Part shown: piece after piece, positions 52,458 through 60,752 of the stretch | Numbering within the stretch: the first letter of the stretch is position 1 | Layout of the letters: each line of letters begins with the position of its first letter | DNA from: CATQHP01 sp965214915 | GTDB lineage: Bacteria > Acidobacteriota > Terriglobia > Bryobacterales > UBA6623 | Reading direction: 5' to 3' | DNA length: 64,000 bases | Assembly (NCBI GenBank): GCA_965214915.1 | Contig: CBDCCP010000002.1 | Location: 1,116,001-1,180,000 of the forward strand | Notes under the pieces: generated by a model | Seen by the model: the letters and a program-made list of their open reading frames with translations, nothing else | Told to the model about the DNA's origin: nothing | Database searches by the model: none | Made by a program: the position numbers and the translations under genes

Positions 52458-52745
52458 TAGAATGTCGGCGTCGAAACATGCCTCGGCGGCCTTGTCGACG
52501 GAGTCGGGATCGACTATATCGAGCGCCAGCGCTTCGGCGGAATAACCCTGTGCCGCGAGCGCGGCGGTTTCGCGCTCGAGCGCAGCGGTCGACCGCGCGG
52601 CCAGCACCGTATGGGCGCCTTGGGCGGCCGCCGCCTTGGCGATCGCCAGACCGATGCCGCGGCTGGCGCCGGCGATCAGCGCTTTTTTGCTTTGGAGCGA
52701 GAACATCGTTTCGTAATTGCTCATGAGGTTGTCCCTTGCTCGTCT

Positions 52746-53027
52746 TCAAAACCCGAGTTCCGCATGCGACCCGAGGCGAACGAGCCGCAGCATGTCGGCG
52801 TCGGGCTTCCGGTAGATTAGTACCAAGTGGGGCTTCACATGGCAATCGCGGTGATCTTTCCATTCACCGCCCAGCACATGGTCGTGGCGCCGAGGCTCCA
52901 GTGGCCGGTCATTTGCCAAGGCAACTAAGACAGGAACCAAGTCGGCGTCGAGTGATGTCCGGTGACGGCCTCTGGACTCGCGCCTGTAATCGCGCTTGAA
53001 CCGGCCGGTGCGCTCAATCTTGCGCAT
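52746..53027 (-). CDS. yafQ: YafQ-family toxin (ribosome-dependent mRNA interferase)
   Basis: A 93-residue RelE-superfamily toxin. It has the YafQ pattern: KIERTGRFKRDYRR at the start, a catalytic region RRHDHVLGGEWKDHRDCHV with His-Asp residues near 50-65, and LVRLGSHAELGF at the C terminus containing the final catalytic His. It cuts mRNA in the ribosome A site when freed from its antitoxin. Its start overlaps the antitoxin gene by 14 bases, so the antitoxin is translated first. It lies 21 bases after the disrupted SDR gene. Confidence 0.92.
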   Translation of the reverse strand: MRKIERTGRFKRDYRRESRGRHRTSLDADLVPVLVALANDRPLEPRRHDHVLGGEWKDHRDCHVKPHLVLIYRKPDADMLRLVRLGSHAELGF

Positions 53028-53277
53028 GCAGATCGTCCATGAGGGCCTCCACGCTGTCGAACCGAGGCAGGCCGCCCTTTCGGGTTTCCTTCATCGCCTC
53101 GATAGTGGTAGCGTTCGGAATCAGTGGCGCAAACGGCAATGCCTTTTCCTGGGCAACCCTGGTCAGCAACAACCGCACGGCATCGGACACAGTCAGGCCC
53201 ATTGCGGCCAGCACGGCAGCAGCCTCTTCCTTTACGGCTCCGTTAATACGGGCTTGAACGAGTTGATTCGCAGGCAT
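53014..53277 (-). CDS. dinJ: RelB/DinJ-family antitoxin
   Basis: An 87-residue antitoxin that binds and silences the adjacent YafQ and represses its own operon. The N terminus QLVQARINGAVKEEAAAVLAAMGLTVSDAVRLLLTRVA, quoted here only as the short start QLVQARINGAVKEEA, is the ribbon-helix-helix DNA-binding part, with the GLTVSDAVRLLL helix. The disordered C-terminal half would wrap the toxin. A strong AAGGAG Shine-Dalgarno lies 8 bases before ATG 53275-53277. Confidence 0.93.
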   Translation of the reverse strand: MPANQLVQARINGAVKEEAAAVLAAMGLTVSDAVRLLLTRVAQEKALPFAPLIPNATTIEAMKETRKGGLPRFDSVEALMDDLHAQD

Positions 53278-53294
53278 GATCGATTCTCCTTGAT

Positions 53295-53339
53295 TGTATG
53301 AATGACATTATCATACAAAATAGAAATCTACCGAGTCAA
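53295..53339 (-). promoter_or_regulatory. DinJ-YafQ promoter with overlapping operator
   Basis: On the minus strand, TTGACT (-35, 53334-53339) is 18 bases from TATGAT (-10, 53310-53315). A perfect 7-base inverted repeat, TGTATGA ... TCATACA (53295-53317), contains the -10 box. This is a likely ribbon-helix-helix operator, so antitoxin binding would block the -10. Confidence 0.75.
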
Positions 53340-53501
53340 GCGATCAGAGCGGAGAGGCTGTGGAGTGACGAGGGCCTTGTCTCGGCCCCGCCTTTAGCAA
53401 CCGCTCTCCGGGGTGCGGCGGCGGTCGGCGCCGGGGGCGCGCCAAGCCTCTGCCGTAAGCTAAGATAAACGGCGGCGGCGCGCCGGAGCGCGTCCGAGGT
53501 C

Positions 53502-54092
53502 ATGGCGGGCGGAAAGTGGATTCGCGAAAATGCCCCGCTGGTTGCCGGCATGATTTTGCCGGTCGCGGTGGTTGTTTTTTTCCTGCTTGCTACCCATATC
53601 CCGCGCTTGCTGGTCGATCCCCCGCGGTACGATTTTCTGTTCGCCGGGGAGTCTTTTTATCCGCATCGGCAGCCTCGTTGGCGCTTCGAAATCGATGTCG
53701 GCCCGGAACGGAAACTTCGCATACGGGCTTTTCCGGCGGAGCGGGACCGGTATGCCGGGCGTGCGCGGCTCTTTCGGTACGAACAGGCGAATGGAACCGC
53801 GCGAGAGATCGGTTTGCCTTTGCCCGAGGCGGACGGCATTCCGGAAGCGGGTCTCCCGGTCGAGGTCGCCGAGTTGAGAGACGCCCTCATCGACCCCGGC
53901 CGCATCGCTCCGGACGGGTACGAGATCGTCGAGCCGCGGCGCCGCGCCCGCAATCCTCTTACGCTGTTTTATCGCCCGAGACGATTGGCGGTCAGTAAGA
54001 ACGGGGCGGTCGTTACGGTCTCTGCGATCGAAAAATTCAACTGGAATTCGGCGCGGTTTCTGGGCTGGATCGTCACGCCGGAGGATTTGTAA
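53502..54092 (+). CDS. Membrane-anchored protein, GDYXXLXY-like
   Basis: A 196-residue protein with one N-terminal hydrophobic segment (AGMILPVAVVVFFLLATHI, about residues 15-33) and a periplasmic-looking remainder. The segment PPRYDFLFAGESFYPHR has some similarity to the short GDYXXLXY-type proteins often paired with DUF2157 membrane proteins, but the motif is not well kept. I cannot assign a function. Start ATG 53502 puts the membrane segment near the N terminus. The next gene starts 6 bases after its stop, so the two form a pair. Confidence 0.62.
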   Translation: MAGGKWIRENAPLVAGMILPVAVVVFFLLATHIPRLLVDPPRYDFLFAGESFYPHRQPRWRFEIDVGPERKLRIRAFPAERDRYAGRARLFRYEQANGTAREIGLPLPEADGIPEAGLPVEVAELRDALIDPGRIAPDGYEIVEPRRRARNPLTLFYRPRRLAVSKNGAVVTVSAIEKFNWNSARFLGWIVTPEDL

Positions 54093-54098
54093 CGCAAC

Positions 54099-55031
54099 AT
54101 GACCGCAAAAGAAGAGGCGCTGCGGCGAATCGCCGCGATCGCCCGCGAACACGATCTCGAGACCGCCGATATACTGGCGGAGCTTTCCGCAAGGGATGGG
54201 GCTTCCGCTCCGAAGTTGTCGGTGTTGACGCGGCTGTTGAGCTTTCTGGGCGGGATATTCGTGCTTGCCGGGTTGGGGGTTTTCATCGAGATGCAATGGG
54301 ACTCGATGAATTCGATTGCCCGTGTCGCCGTTACGCTCGGTTCGGGCATAGCGGCTTTTGTAACGGCCCTTCTCGCAGCCGCCGGCGAGCGCCGGCAGAA
54401 AACCGCTGCGCCTCTGTTTTTGTTGGCGGCGCTGCTGCAGCCGACGGGGATTTTGGTGGCCTTCGAAGAATTCTCGAGCGGGGGCGACGAGCGTCACGCG
54501 ATCTTGCTTGCTTCCGGTGTTTTGTTCGTCCAGCAGATTCTGGCCTTCGTCAAGTTGAAGCGCGCGGTTCTGCTGTTCATGACGCTGATCTTCGCGGTTT
54601 GCTTTTGCGCGGTCGGCATGGATTTGATCGGTCTCAACGCGGATTCGATCGCCTTCACGTTGGGCTTGTCGGTCTTGTCCGTCAGTTGCTCGATCGACCG
54701 CACGGAGCATGCGGTCGTCACGCCTTTCTGGCGCTTCGCGGGCTCGGCGGCAATGTTGGCGGGCCTGTTTTCTCTGCTTGAAGGCAGTGTGTTGGAAATT
54801 CTCTTTTTGGGCGCCGCCTGCGGACTTGTGCTCTTCAGCATCCGGGTCAAGAGCCGCGGCCCGCTCGTAGTCGCGACGATTGCGATTTTAAGTTATATCG
54901 GCTACTACACCGCCGAACATTTTTCCGATGTCGTGGGCTGGCCTATCGCGCTAATCGTATTCGGAATGCTTTTGCTGGGACTCAGCACGGCGGCCTTTCG
55001 CATTGACCGCAAGTACATTTCGGCCGACTGA
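54099..55031 (+). CDS. DUF2157-like polytopic membrane protein
   Basis: A 310-residue membrane protein. A short soluble N-terminal helix region (KEEALRRIAAIAREHDLETADILAEL, here only as its start KEEALRRIAAIAREH) precedes about eight hydrophobic segments, starting LTRLLSFLGGIFVLAGLGVF. This layout resembles DUF2157 membrane proteins, which have an N-terminal helical domain and repeated membrane helices. No enzymatic residues are obvious. It follows its partner by 6 bases and ends 24 bases before the sulfatase gene. Confidence 0.65.
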   Translation: MTAKEEALRRIAAIAREHDLETADILAELSARDGASAPKLSVLTRLLSFLGGIFVLAGLGVFIEMQWDSMNSIARVAVTLGSGIAAFVTALLAAAGERRQKTAAPLFLLAALLQPTGILVAFEEFSSGGDERHAILLASGVLFVQQILAFVKLKRAVLLFMTLIFAVCFCAVGMDLIGLNADSIAFTLGLSVLSVSCSIDRTEHAVVTPFWRFAGSAAMLAGLFSLLEGSVLEILFLGAACGLVLFSIRVKSRGPLVVATIAILSYIGYYTAEHFSDVVGWPIALIVFGMLLLGLSTAAFRIDRKYISAD

Positions 55032-55040
55032 AACAGTTGC

Positions 55041-55046
55041 TAGAAT
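55041..55046 (+). promoter_or_regulatory. Extended -10 box for a probably leaderless start
   Basis: TTGCTAGAAT: a TGC extension before TAGAAT, located 9 bases before the ATG at 55056. No Shine-Dalgarno. Confidence 0.45.
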
Positions 55047-55055
55047 AACCGCCGT

Positions 55056-56459
55056 ATGCATCTTGAACCTACCCGCCGCGATGTCTTGCGCGGATTCGCG
55101 GGGGCTTCGACCGCCGCCGTTTCCGCCGTGCGGGCGCAGCAGGGGCGCCGCCCGAATCTGCTTTATGTTTTCAGCGATCAGCATCGCGCATGTTCTCTGC
55201 CGGGCGAGGAATACAACGACGCGGCCGCGCCGGCGCTCGCCGCGCAGGGAACGACGTTCACGCAATGCATTTCGAACTACCCGGTCTGCTCGCCTTACCG
55301 TGCAATTTTGATGACCGGACGCTGGCCCTATCAGACCGGCGTGATCGATAACAGTTATCCGCTGCGGCAGTCGGAGTTCTCGCTTGGCGAGGCTTTTCGG
55401 CAAGCCGGGTACCGCACCGGATACGTCGGCAAATGGCACCTCGACGCACGCGGCGCGGAGGGGCTTGCGCTGAAGCCGGAAGGCGAAGCGCGCCACGGAT
55501 TCCAGGAGTGGCGCGCCTGGTACCGCACCAACAGCCATCAAGGCGGCTCGACCACTTTCGATCCCGTTTCCGGCAGGGAACTGAAGCCGCCCGGATACAA
55601 CGCGACCAACATGACCGACGATGCGGTCGATTTCATCGAACGCAACCGCGCGCAGCCTTGGATGCTGGTTCTTTCCTGGAATCCTCCGCATCCGCCCTTT
55701 CACGACGCGCCGCCGGAGTTGATGAAGAAGTATCCGGCGGGCGATTTGCAGTTGCGGCCGAATACGGTCGAATCCGTAGGGCGCAGCGGCGTCGGCGGAC
55801 GCGGACGGACCGTCCGCACGGATTTAACGGGATACAACGCGCACATCGAAGGCATCGACATCGAAATGGCGCGCCTGCTGCGAACGCTCGACGAGACGGG
55901 ACAGGCGGACAACACGATCGTGGTTTATACCTCCGACCACGGCGAAATGCTGGGCGCGCATAACCGCATGGGCAAGCGGCTGCCGCACGAAGAGTCCTGT
56001 CATGTGCCGTTCATCGTCCGCGCGCCCGGGATGCCGGCGAAGCGCAAAACCGACGTGCTGCTGGGAGCGATCGATATCTACCCGACGCTCTGCGGGCTTG
56101 CCGGAATTCCGGCGCCGGAAAGCTGCATGGGGCGCGACCTTTCCGGCGCCGTCCGCGGCGAAGACATCCGCGGACCGGAGCATCAGTTTCTGATGCATGT
56201 CTCCAAGAGTCAAGCCGGCGGCGGCGGGAGAAATCATCCCGCGCCGCTCTTCCGCGGGATTCGCACCGAGCGTTATACCTACGCTTGCGGGGAGATCGGC
56301 CGCTGGTGTCTCTACGACAACCGGGAAGACCCTTATCAGCAGCACAACCTCGCGGACGACCCATCCCGCGCGAAGCTGATGGCGGAGCTCGACGGCGAGG
56401 TGCTGGACTACCTGCGTCAGGCGAAAGACGGCTATCCCTATCGCACGGCCAGGGACTGA
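55056..56459 (+). CDS. Sulfatase, Tat-exported
   Basis: A 467-residue sulfatase. The Tat leader MHLEPTRRDVLRGFAGASTA has the TRRDVL motif. Metal-binding VFSDQHR is at 38-44, and the formylglycine motif CSPYR is at 78-82. GKWHLDARGAEG, FVVYTSDHGEMLG-type VVYTSDHGEMLGAHN, and RGIRTERYTYAC are also present. It belongs to the DQH/DQQ branch together with the 32104 gene. Start ATG 55056 is the beginning of the leader. Substrate undetermined. It ends 13 bases before the convergent panE-like gene. Confidence 0.93.
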   Translation: MHLEPTRRDVLRGFAGASTAAVSAVRAQQGRRPNLLYVFSDQHRACSLPGEEYNDAAAPALAAQGTTFTQCISNYPVCSPYRAILMTGRWPYQTGVIDNSYPLRQSEFSLGEAFRQAGYRTGYVGKWHLDARGAEGLALKPEGEARHGFQEWRAWYRTNSHQGGSTTFDPVSGRELKPPGYNATNMTDDAVDFIERNRAQPWMLVLSWNPPHPPFHDAPPELMKKYPAGDLQLRPNTVESVGRSGVGGRGRTVRTDLTGYNAHIEGIDIEMARLLRTLDETGQADNTIVVYTSDHGEMLGAHNRMGKRLPHEESCHVPFIVRAPGMPAKRKTDVLLGAIDIYPTLCGLAGIPAPESCMGRDLSGAVRGEDIRGPEHQFLMHVSKSQAGGGGRNHPAPLFRGIRTERYTYACGEIGRWCLYDNREDPYQQHNLADDPSRAKLMAELDGEVLDYLRQAKDGYPYRTARD

Positions 56460-56472
56460 CCCGGTCAGAGCG

Positions 56473-57426
56473 CTACGCCGGGATGTCGTCGAAGCCGATC
56501 TCGCCGCGGGCGCGCAACTCGCCGGGCAGTAGCGCGGCATGGAGCGCGTCGAGCGTCGGCGTCTCGACGCCGGCCGCGTCTCCGTAGCGGATCACCGCGC
56601 CGACCTGCTCGTTCAACTCCGACGGAAGCCCGCGCGCGAGGTCGCGATGCATCGAGGCCGTGGTTTCAGGGATCAGCTTGTCGAAGACCTTGAGGCAGCC
56701 GGCGGGTAAATCGGGCGGGATGCTTGCCCCGCGGGCGCGGCCGACCGCGGCGATTTCACCGGCGACCGCCTGCAGCAGCATCCGCGACGAAGGGATCGAA
56801 CGGACGACGCCGACCGGCGCCCGCGCGACCGCGCCGACCGATCCGAGGGTAGCCACCAGCATCAGCTTTTTCCACATATCGGTCACGATGTCCGCGGAGG
56901 GCTGGACATCCATCGCCGCTGCCGGCTCGAGGCGCCCGGCGATCCGTTCGACGCGTTCGGAGATTCCGCCGGCGATCTCGCCGAATGCGATCGAGGGCCG
57001 GATGTCGGAGTGGCGTATCCTTCCTGTGGCGACTTTTTCACTGAAAATCCTGGAAAGTCCGCCGAGCACGCGTTCCCGACCGAATGCCGCGGCGGCGTCC
57101 CGGGGAGCATCCACCCCGTTCTGCAGCGGGACTACGGTCGTGTGCGCGCCTGCCGCGGGGACGGCGAACGCGGCGGCGGAGGTTACCTGGTAAGCCTTGA
57201 CGGCCAGGAACAGGACATCGACCGGCGCCGCGTCCGCCGGGTTGCTGCAAACGTTTGGCTTAGCGAGCGAAAAGTCCCCCAGAATGCTCTCGACGTGCAG
57301 GCCGCCGTCCCTCAGCGCCCGGGCCGTCCGCGGTCGCGCCAGGAATACGACGTCGAAACCGCGCTCAACCATGCGGCCGCCGAAATATCCGCCCACGGCC
57401 CCCACGCCGACGAAAGCGATCTTCAT
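56473..57426 (-). CDS. Ketopantoate reductase (ApbA/PanE) family
   Basis: A 317-residue NADPH-dependent reductase of the 2-dehydropantoate 2-reductase family. The cofactor motif is VGVGAVGGYFGGRM at residues 5-18, followed by DVVFLARPRTARAL; LQNGVDAPRDAA and the catalytic Lys region VTDMWKKLMLVATLGSVGA are in place, as are the substrate Ser/Glu-rich part near SMHRDLARGLPSELN. It may be the pantothenate-pathway PanE or a related broad-range ketoacid reductase. Convergent with the sulfatase and divergent from the DUF6152 gene. Confidence 0.9.
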   Translation of the reverse strand: MKIAFVGVGAVGGYFGGRMVERGFDVVFLARPRTARALRDGGLHVESILGDFSLAKPNVCSNPADAAPVDVLFLAVKAYQVTSAAAFAVPAAGAHTTVVPLQNGVDAPRDAAAAFGRERVLGGLSRIFSEKVATGRIRHSDIRPSIAFGEIAGGISERVERIAGRLEPAAAMDVQPSADIVTDMWKKLMLVATLGSVGAVARAPVGVVRSIPSSRMLLQAVAGEIAAVGRARGASIPPDLPAGCLKVFDKLIPETTASMHRDLARGLPSELNEQVGAVIRYGDAAGVETPTLDALHAALLPGELRARGEIGFDDIPA

Positions 57427-57568
57427 GAGAATGCGATTCGCGAAGCCGGCTCCGGAAGCCGCGCGCCTCCTATATTTTACCCTTCCCCCGGCGGCGCTGC
57501 CGGGTGGGAGCGGCGTAACCTGTGCTCATGCCGCGCGCCTATACCCAGGACGGATCGTGGAGGCGAAC

Positions 57569-58114
57569 ATGGCGGGTTGCGCGGCGCAGTCAGAGGCAAG
57601 TTGCGGAGTTGCGGCGGGCTCGCGCTCCGTCCGTACTCGGCGGCTCGGCTTGGCGGCGCTCGCCGCGTTGGCCTTGGGGATGCCCCACTCAGCGCCGGGC
57701 CACCATAGCTTCCGCGGAGAATACGATCCGAACCGCCCGATTGCCGTGCGCGGAGTCGTCGCCGAATTCCATTACATGAATCCCCACATCCTGATCGTGA
57801 TCGACGAGATCGGCGACGGCGGCCGCCCCCGGCTGGATGCGCAGGGCAAGCCGATCCGGTGGACGGCCGAGACGCATGCGGTAGGGCCGATGCGGCGCAG
57901 GAACTTCAAGAGCGATTCCCTGCGGCCCGGCCAAATTATCACTATTCGCGGTTGGGCCTCCAGGCGGTCCGGCGTGCGCGAGATGGGCGTCGGCCGGATC
58001 GTTCAGGAATCCGGGCATGTGTTCATCGTCCGAAACGGACTTCGATACGCCGACCGCGTACGGGACGCAGCCCCGTATCCCGGGCGGATTCTCGAGCCGG
58101 CCCCCGCCAAATAG
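57569..58114 (+). CDS. DUF6152-family exported protein
   Basis: A 181-residue exported protein. After a leader (TRRLGLAALAALALGMP), the mature part opens GHHSFRGEYDPNRPIAVRGVV and continues EFHYMNPHILIVIDE, which is the pattern of the DUF6152 family common in Acidobacteriota and Proteobacteria. The family role is unknown, though its beta-rich OB-like segment (SLRPGQIITIRGWASRRSG) suggests a binding module. Start ATG 57569 has a GGAGG Shine-Dalgarno 6 bases upstream, in contrast to the leaderless-type genes in the window. A tRNA-Gln follows. Confidence 0.8.
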   Translation: MAGCAAQSEASCGVAAGSRSVRTRRLGLAALAALALGMPHSAPGHHSFRGEYDPNRPIAVRGVVAEFHYMNPHILIVIDEIGDGGRPRLDAQGKPIRWTAETHAVGPMRRRNFKSDSLRPGQIITIRGWASRRSGVREMGVGRIVQESGHVFIVRNGLRYADRVRDAAPYPGRILEPAPAK

Positions 58115-58187
58115 CCTCCGTCAGCCCTGCGCGCACCGGGTTATACTGAAAGCAGGCTCGTTGCCTCGAGCGCGCCGGCCGCGCTGC

Positions 58188-58261
58188 TGGGAGGTAGTGT
58201 AACGGTAACACGACAGACTCTGGATCTGTTTATCGGGGTTCGAATCCCTGCCTCCCAGCCA
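58188..58261 (+). tRNA. tRNA-Gln (CTG)
   Basis: A 74-base cloverleaf with encoded CCA. The acceptor stem TGGGAGG/CCTCCCA has the UG-type Gln 5' end. The anticodon loop CTCTGGA gives CTG. A TATACT -10-like hexamer is at 58142-58147. Confidence 0.95.
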
Positions 58262-58284
58262 CTTCCCTTGCCTTGCGGCGACCG

Positions 58285-58560
58285 CTACGGCACGATCTTG
58301 ACGCGGTTGACGACCTTTTTCACGCCTTTGATCCTGGCCACCTTGGCGACTTTTCGCTGCTGCTTTTTCGTGCGCACGACGCCGTCCACGGTGACCACGC
58401 CGGCTGTCACGTTAACCTTGAGCCCCTGAATCTTCAAATCGCGATCGTTGTTCAGACGGCGGTGGACTTTGTCGTAGAGGATGTCGTCCTCGCCGGCGCC
58501 CCACAACAGCGAGGCCACGGCTGCCGGCGCCGCTACGAAGGTGCGTCGCGCGATAATCAT
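58285..58560 (-). CDS. BON-domain protein
   Basis: A 91-residue protein: an N-terminal hydrophobic leader (MIIARRTFVAAPAAVASLLW) and one BON domain (DDILYDKVHRRLNNDRDL, then TAGVVTVDGVVRTKKQQRKV and IKGVKKVVNRV). BON domains bind phospholipid or other periplasmic partners. Start ATG 58560 was chosen because it begins the leader. An in-frame TTG seven codons earlier is possible. It lies downstream of era, 3 bases after it on the opposite side of a shared end, and may be unrelated to the era operon. Confidence 0.8.
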   Translation of the reverse strand: MIIARRTFVAAPAAVASLLWGAGEDDILYDKVHRRLNNDRDLKIQGLKVNVTAGVVTVDGVVRTKKQQRKVAKVARIKGVKKVVNRVKIVP

Positions 58561-58584
58561 GATGGCGTACTCATTATGCAATGA

Positions 58585-59481
58585 CTACAGGACTCCCGGC
58601 AGCCGGCGGAAGTCGAGCCCCCGAATGAATTCGCGGTTGTTCCGCCAGTTGGGCCGGACCTTGACGAACAGCTCCAGGAATACGGCGCAGCCGAAACGGG
58701 CTTCGAGGGATTCCCTTGCCTTGCGGCCCAGGTCTTTCAGCTTCGCTCCTTTATGGCCGATGAGGATCGCTTTCTGGCCGTCGCGCTCGACGATCACCGA
58801 GGCGGACAGTCTCAGGCGGCCTTCGCTTTCCGTCCAGTCTTCGACGACGACCGCGACAGAGTGGGGAACTTCGTCATGGGTCTCGCGCAAGATGCGCTCC
58901 CGAATCAACTCCGACGCCAGGAACCGCCGCGGCTGGTCGGTGATGTAGTCGTCCGGGAAGTAACAAGGAGCTTCCGGCAGGCGCTCGAAGATCAGGTCGA
59001 GCAGCGTGTCGAGCTGCATGCGCTTGCGAGCTGAAATGGGCACGAACTCCGCAAACTCGTGAACTTCCCGAAGGCGTTCGATGAGCGGCAGCAGCCTGGT
59101 CTTGTCGGCAACCCTGTCGATCTTGTTGAGCAGGACGAAAGCGGGCAGGCGCAGGGCGCCGATTGCCGCCGTGGCTTGCAGGTCGGCGTCGCTCAGCGGA
59201 GCGGTTGCGTCGATCAGCAGCAGCGCCAAGTGACTGCCGCCGGCTGCGCGCTCGATTTCCCGCACCATGCGCTTGCCCAACTCCTTCGTCGGGCGGTGCA
59301 TGCCCGGGCTGTCAATGAAAACGATTTGGCCGCGGGCTTCGGTCAAAACGCCCTGAATCGCCTCGCGCGTCGTTTGCGCGCGTTGGCTGACGATCGAGAC
59401 CTTCGTTCCGACAAGGGCGTTAAGCAAGGTGGATTTGCCGACGTTCGGGCGGCCCATGATGGAGACGAAGCCGGACTTCAC
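58585..59481 (-). CDS. era: GTPase Era
   Basis: A 298-residue GTPase that helps mature 16S rRNA and the 30S subunit. The G1 motif is GRPNVGKST (about residue 10), the switch region is AQTTREAIQGVL, G3 is DSPGMHRP, G4 is NKID and G5 is SARKR. The C-terminal KH domain includes ILIGHKGAKLKDLG with its GxxG. The start is GTG at 59479-59481 overlapping the CNNM stop (GTGA). It is the last gene of the phoH-ybeY-CNNM-era operon, an arrangement seen in many bacteria. Confidence 0.97.
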   Translation of the reverse strand: MKSGFVSIMGRPNVGKSTLLNALVGTKVSIVSQRAQTTREAIQGVLTEARGQIVFIDSPGMHRPTKELGKRMVREIERAAGGSHLALLLIDATAPLSDADLQATAAIGALRLPAFVLLNKIDRVADKTRLLPLIERLREVHEFAEFVPISARKRMQLDTLLDLIFERLPEAPCYFPDDYITDQPRRFLASELIRERILRETHDEVPHSVAVVVEDWTESEGRLRLSASVIVERDGQKAILIGHKGAKLKDLGRKARESLEARFGCAVFLELFVKVRPNWRNNREFIRGLDFRRLPGVL

Positions 59482-60752
59482 GAAGGAACTTCCCCGCCCT
59501 TTTCCCCGGCGTCGCGGCGGCTCACCAGCACCTGGCTGACGCGGCGCTCGTCGGCCGCGAGCACTTCGATCTCGAGGCCGTCGAGATTGAGCTTCGCTCC
59601 CGCTGCCGGCACTTGGCCGAGCTGTTCACAGACCAACCCGCCGAGCGTGGTCGATTCGAGGTCTTCGCTCGGCCGGAAATTCACCAGCTCTTCCAAACGG
59701 TCGAGGTCGAGATTGCCGGAAGCGATGAAAGAATCGTCGTCTTGGCGGACAACGTCGAGATCGGGCTCGGTTTCGTCGCGGATCTCGCCGACGATTTCCT
59801 CCATCATGTCCTCCATCGTGACGAGGCCGGCGGTTTGGCCGTATTCGTCGATGACGACCGCCATTTGCGCGTTGTTTTCCTGGAGTTCCTTCATCAGTTC
59901 GGAAATCGGCTTGGTTTCGGGAACGAGCGCAATGCCGCGGAGCGCTTTGCGGAGCGGCGTACGCCGGCGTTCCTCCCGGTCGATTTCGAGAGTGTCGCGG
60001 CTGTGCAGGAAGCCGACGATGTTATCTATGGTCTCCCGATAGACCGGGATGCGCGAGTATTCTTCCGCGAGCATCAAGCGGCGAACGTCTTCGAGGGTAT
60101 GCTCGGCCTCGATCGCGACCACGCGCGGGCGGGGCGTCATGACTTCGCGGACGGTCTTGTCGCCGAACTCCACGACGGACTGGATCAACTTGCGGTCGCC
60201 GACGTCGATGAGGCCCTCTTCCTCGCCGGCGTCGAGCAGGGCTTCGATTTCGCCGCCGCTAGGGGCCGGCTTCTCCTTTTCCCCCTCCGCGCCGAGCGCG
60301 GCCACCGACGAAGCAAAGCTGCTTAGAAGAACGATGGGCTGGATCGACCATGCCAGCGCTTTGGCGATCCCCGCAAGGCGCAGCGCCCAGCGCCCCGCGG
60401 TGCGCGTGACGAGTATCGAAGGGACGATTTGCGAGAAGACGACCATCACCGTCACGGTCAGAACCAACGCCTCCGCGAGAGCGTATTCGATCGGTTGCGC
60501 CAGTGAGCCGAGATAGAGCAGATCCATGCTGAGCAGGATCAAGCTGACTTGACGCAGCAGTCCGAAGCGTTTGAGGGCGTTCTCGATTTCGAAGCCGAGG
60601 CGCGGACGCAACTCAGCTTCGAAAAAGGCGAACGAGAGGTTGGCCTTGTGCGGGCGGAAACGCAGCGACTCGACGCAGAGGATCACGAAATACGACGACA
60701 GGGCGATGACCGCGCTGAGCGCCAGCGCCGCAACCGTGCAGGCGATGCTCAT
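59478..60752 (-). CDS. CNNM/CorC-family CBS-domain membrane protein
   Basis: A 424-residue protein of the HlyC/CorC (CNNM) family. The N-terminal membrane domain has about four hydrophobic segments, including VAALALSAVIALSSYFVILC and ALVLTVTVMVVFSQIVPSIL. A linker with EGLIDVGDRKLIQSVVEFG leads to the paired CBS domains (VMTPRPRVVAIEAEHT and VIDEYGQTAGLVTMEDMMEE). A C-terminal CorC/HlyC domain ends it. Members are implicated in Mg/Co transport or its control. It overlaps ybeY by ATGA and era by GTGA. Confidence 0.93.
   Translation of the reverse strand: MSIACTVAALALSAVIALSSYFVILCVESLRFRPHKANLSFAFFEAELRPRLGFEIENALKRFGLLRQVSLILLSMDLLYLGSLAQPIEYALAEALVLTVTVMVVFSQIVPSILVTRTAGRWALRLAGIAKALAWSIQPIVLLSSFASSVAALGAEGEKEKPAPSGGEIEALLDAGEEEGLIDVGDRKLIQSVVEFGDKTVREVMTPRPRVVAIEAEHTLEDVRRLMLAEEYSRIPVYRETIDNIVGFLHSRDTLEIDREERRRTPLRKALRGIALVPETKPISELMKELQENNAQMAVVIDEYGQTAGLVTMEDMMEEIVGEIRDETEPDLDVVRQDDDSFIASGNLDLDRLEELVNFRPSEDLESTTLGGLVCEQLGQVPAAGAKLNLDGLEIEVLAADERRVSQVLVSRRDAGEKGGEVPS

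Larger units (their letters stand above)
50815..52724 (-). pseudogene. SDR-family oxidoreductase split by an IS630-type element
   Basis: Two halves of one short-chain dehydrogenase. The 5' half (52724 to 52460) encodes the NAD(P)-binding ALIAGASRGIGLAIAK motif and ends at DADILV. The 3' half (51336 to 50815) resumes with VNVAGTNIRKRFEDYTAEEY and holds the catalytic Ser in TIGSLMS and Tyr/Lys in YAMTKSALAG. Removing the element and one copy of the TA duplication gives exactly 263 codons, 262 residues, in frame, a normal SDR length. As it stands, the 5' part stops soon after the insertion. The 3' part could only be made from an internal ATG (51265-51267) without its cofactor-binding half, so it is inactive. 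Confidence 0.93.
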
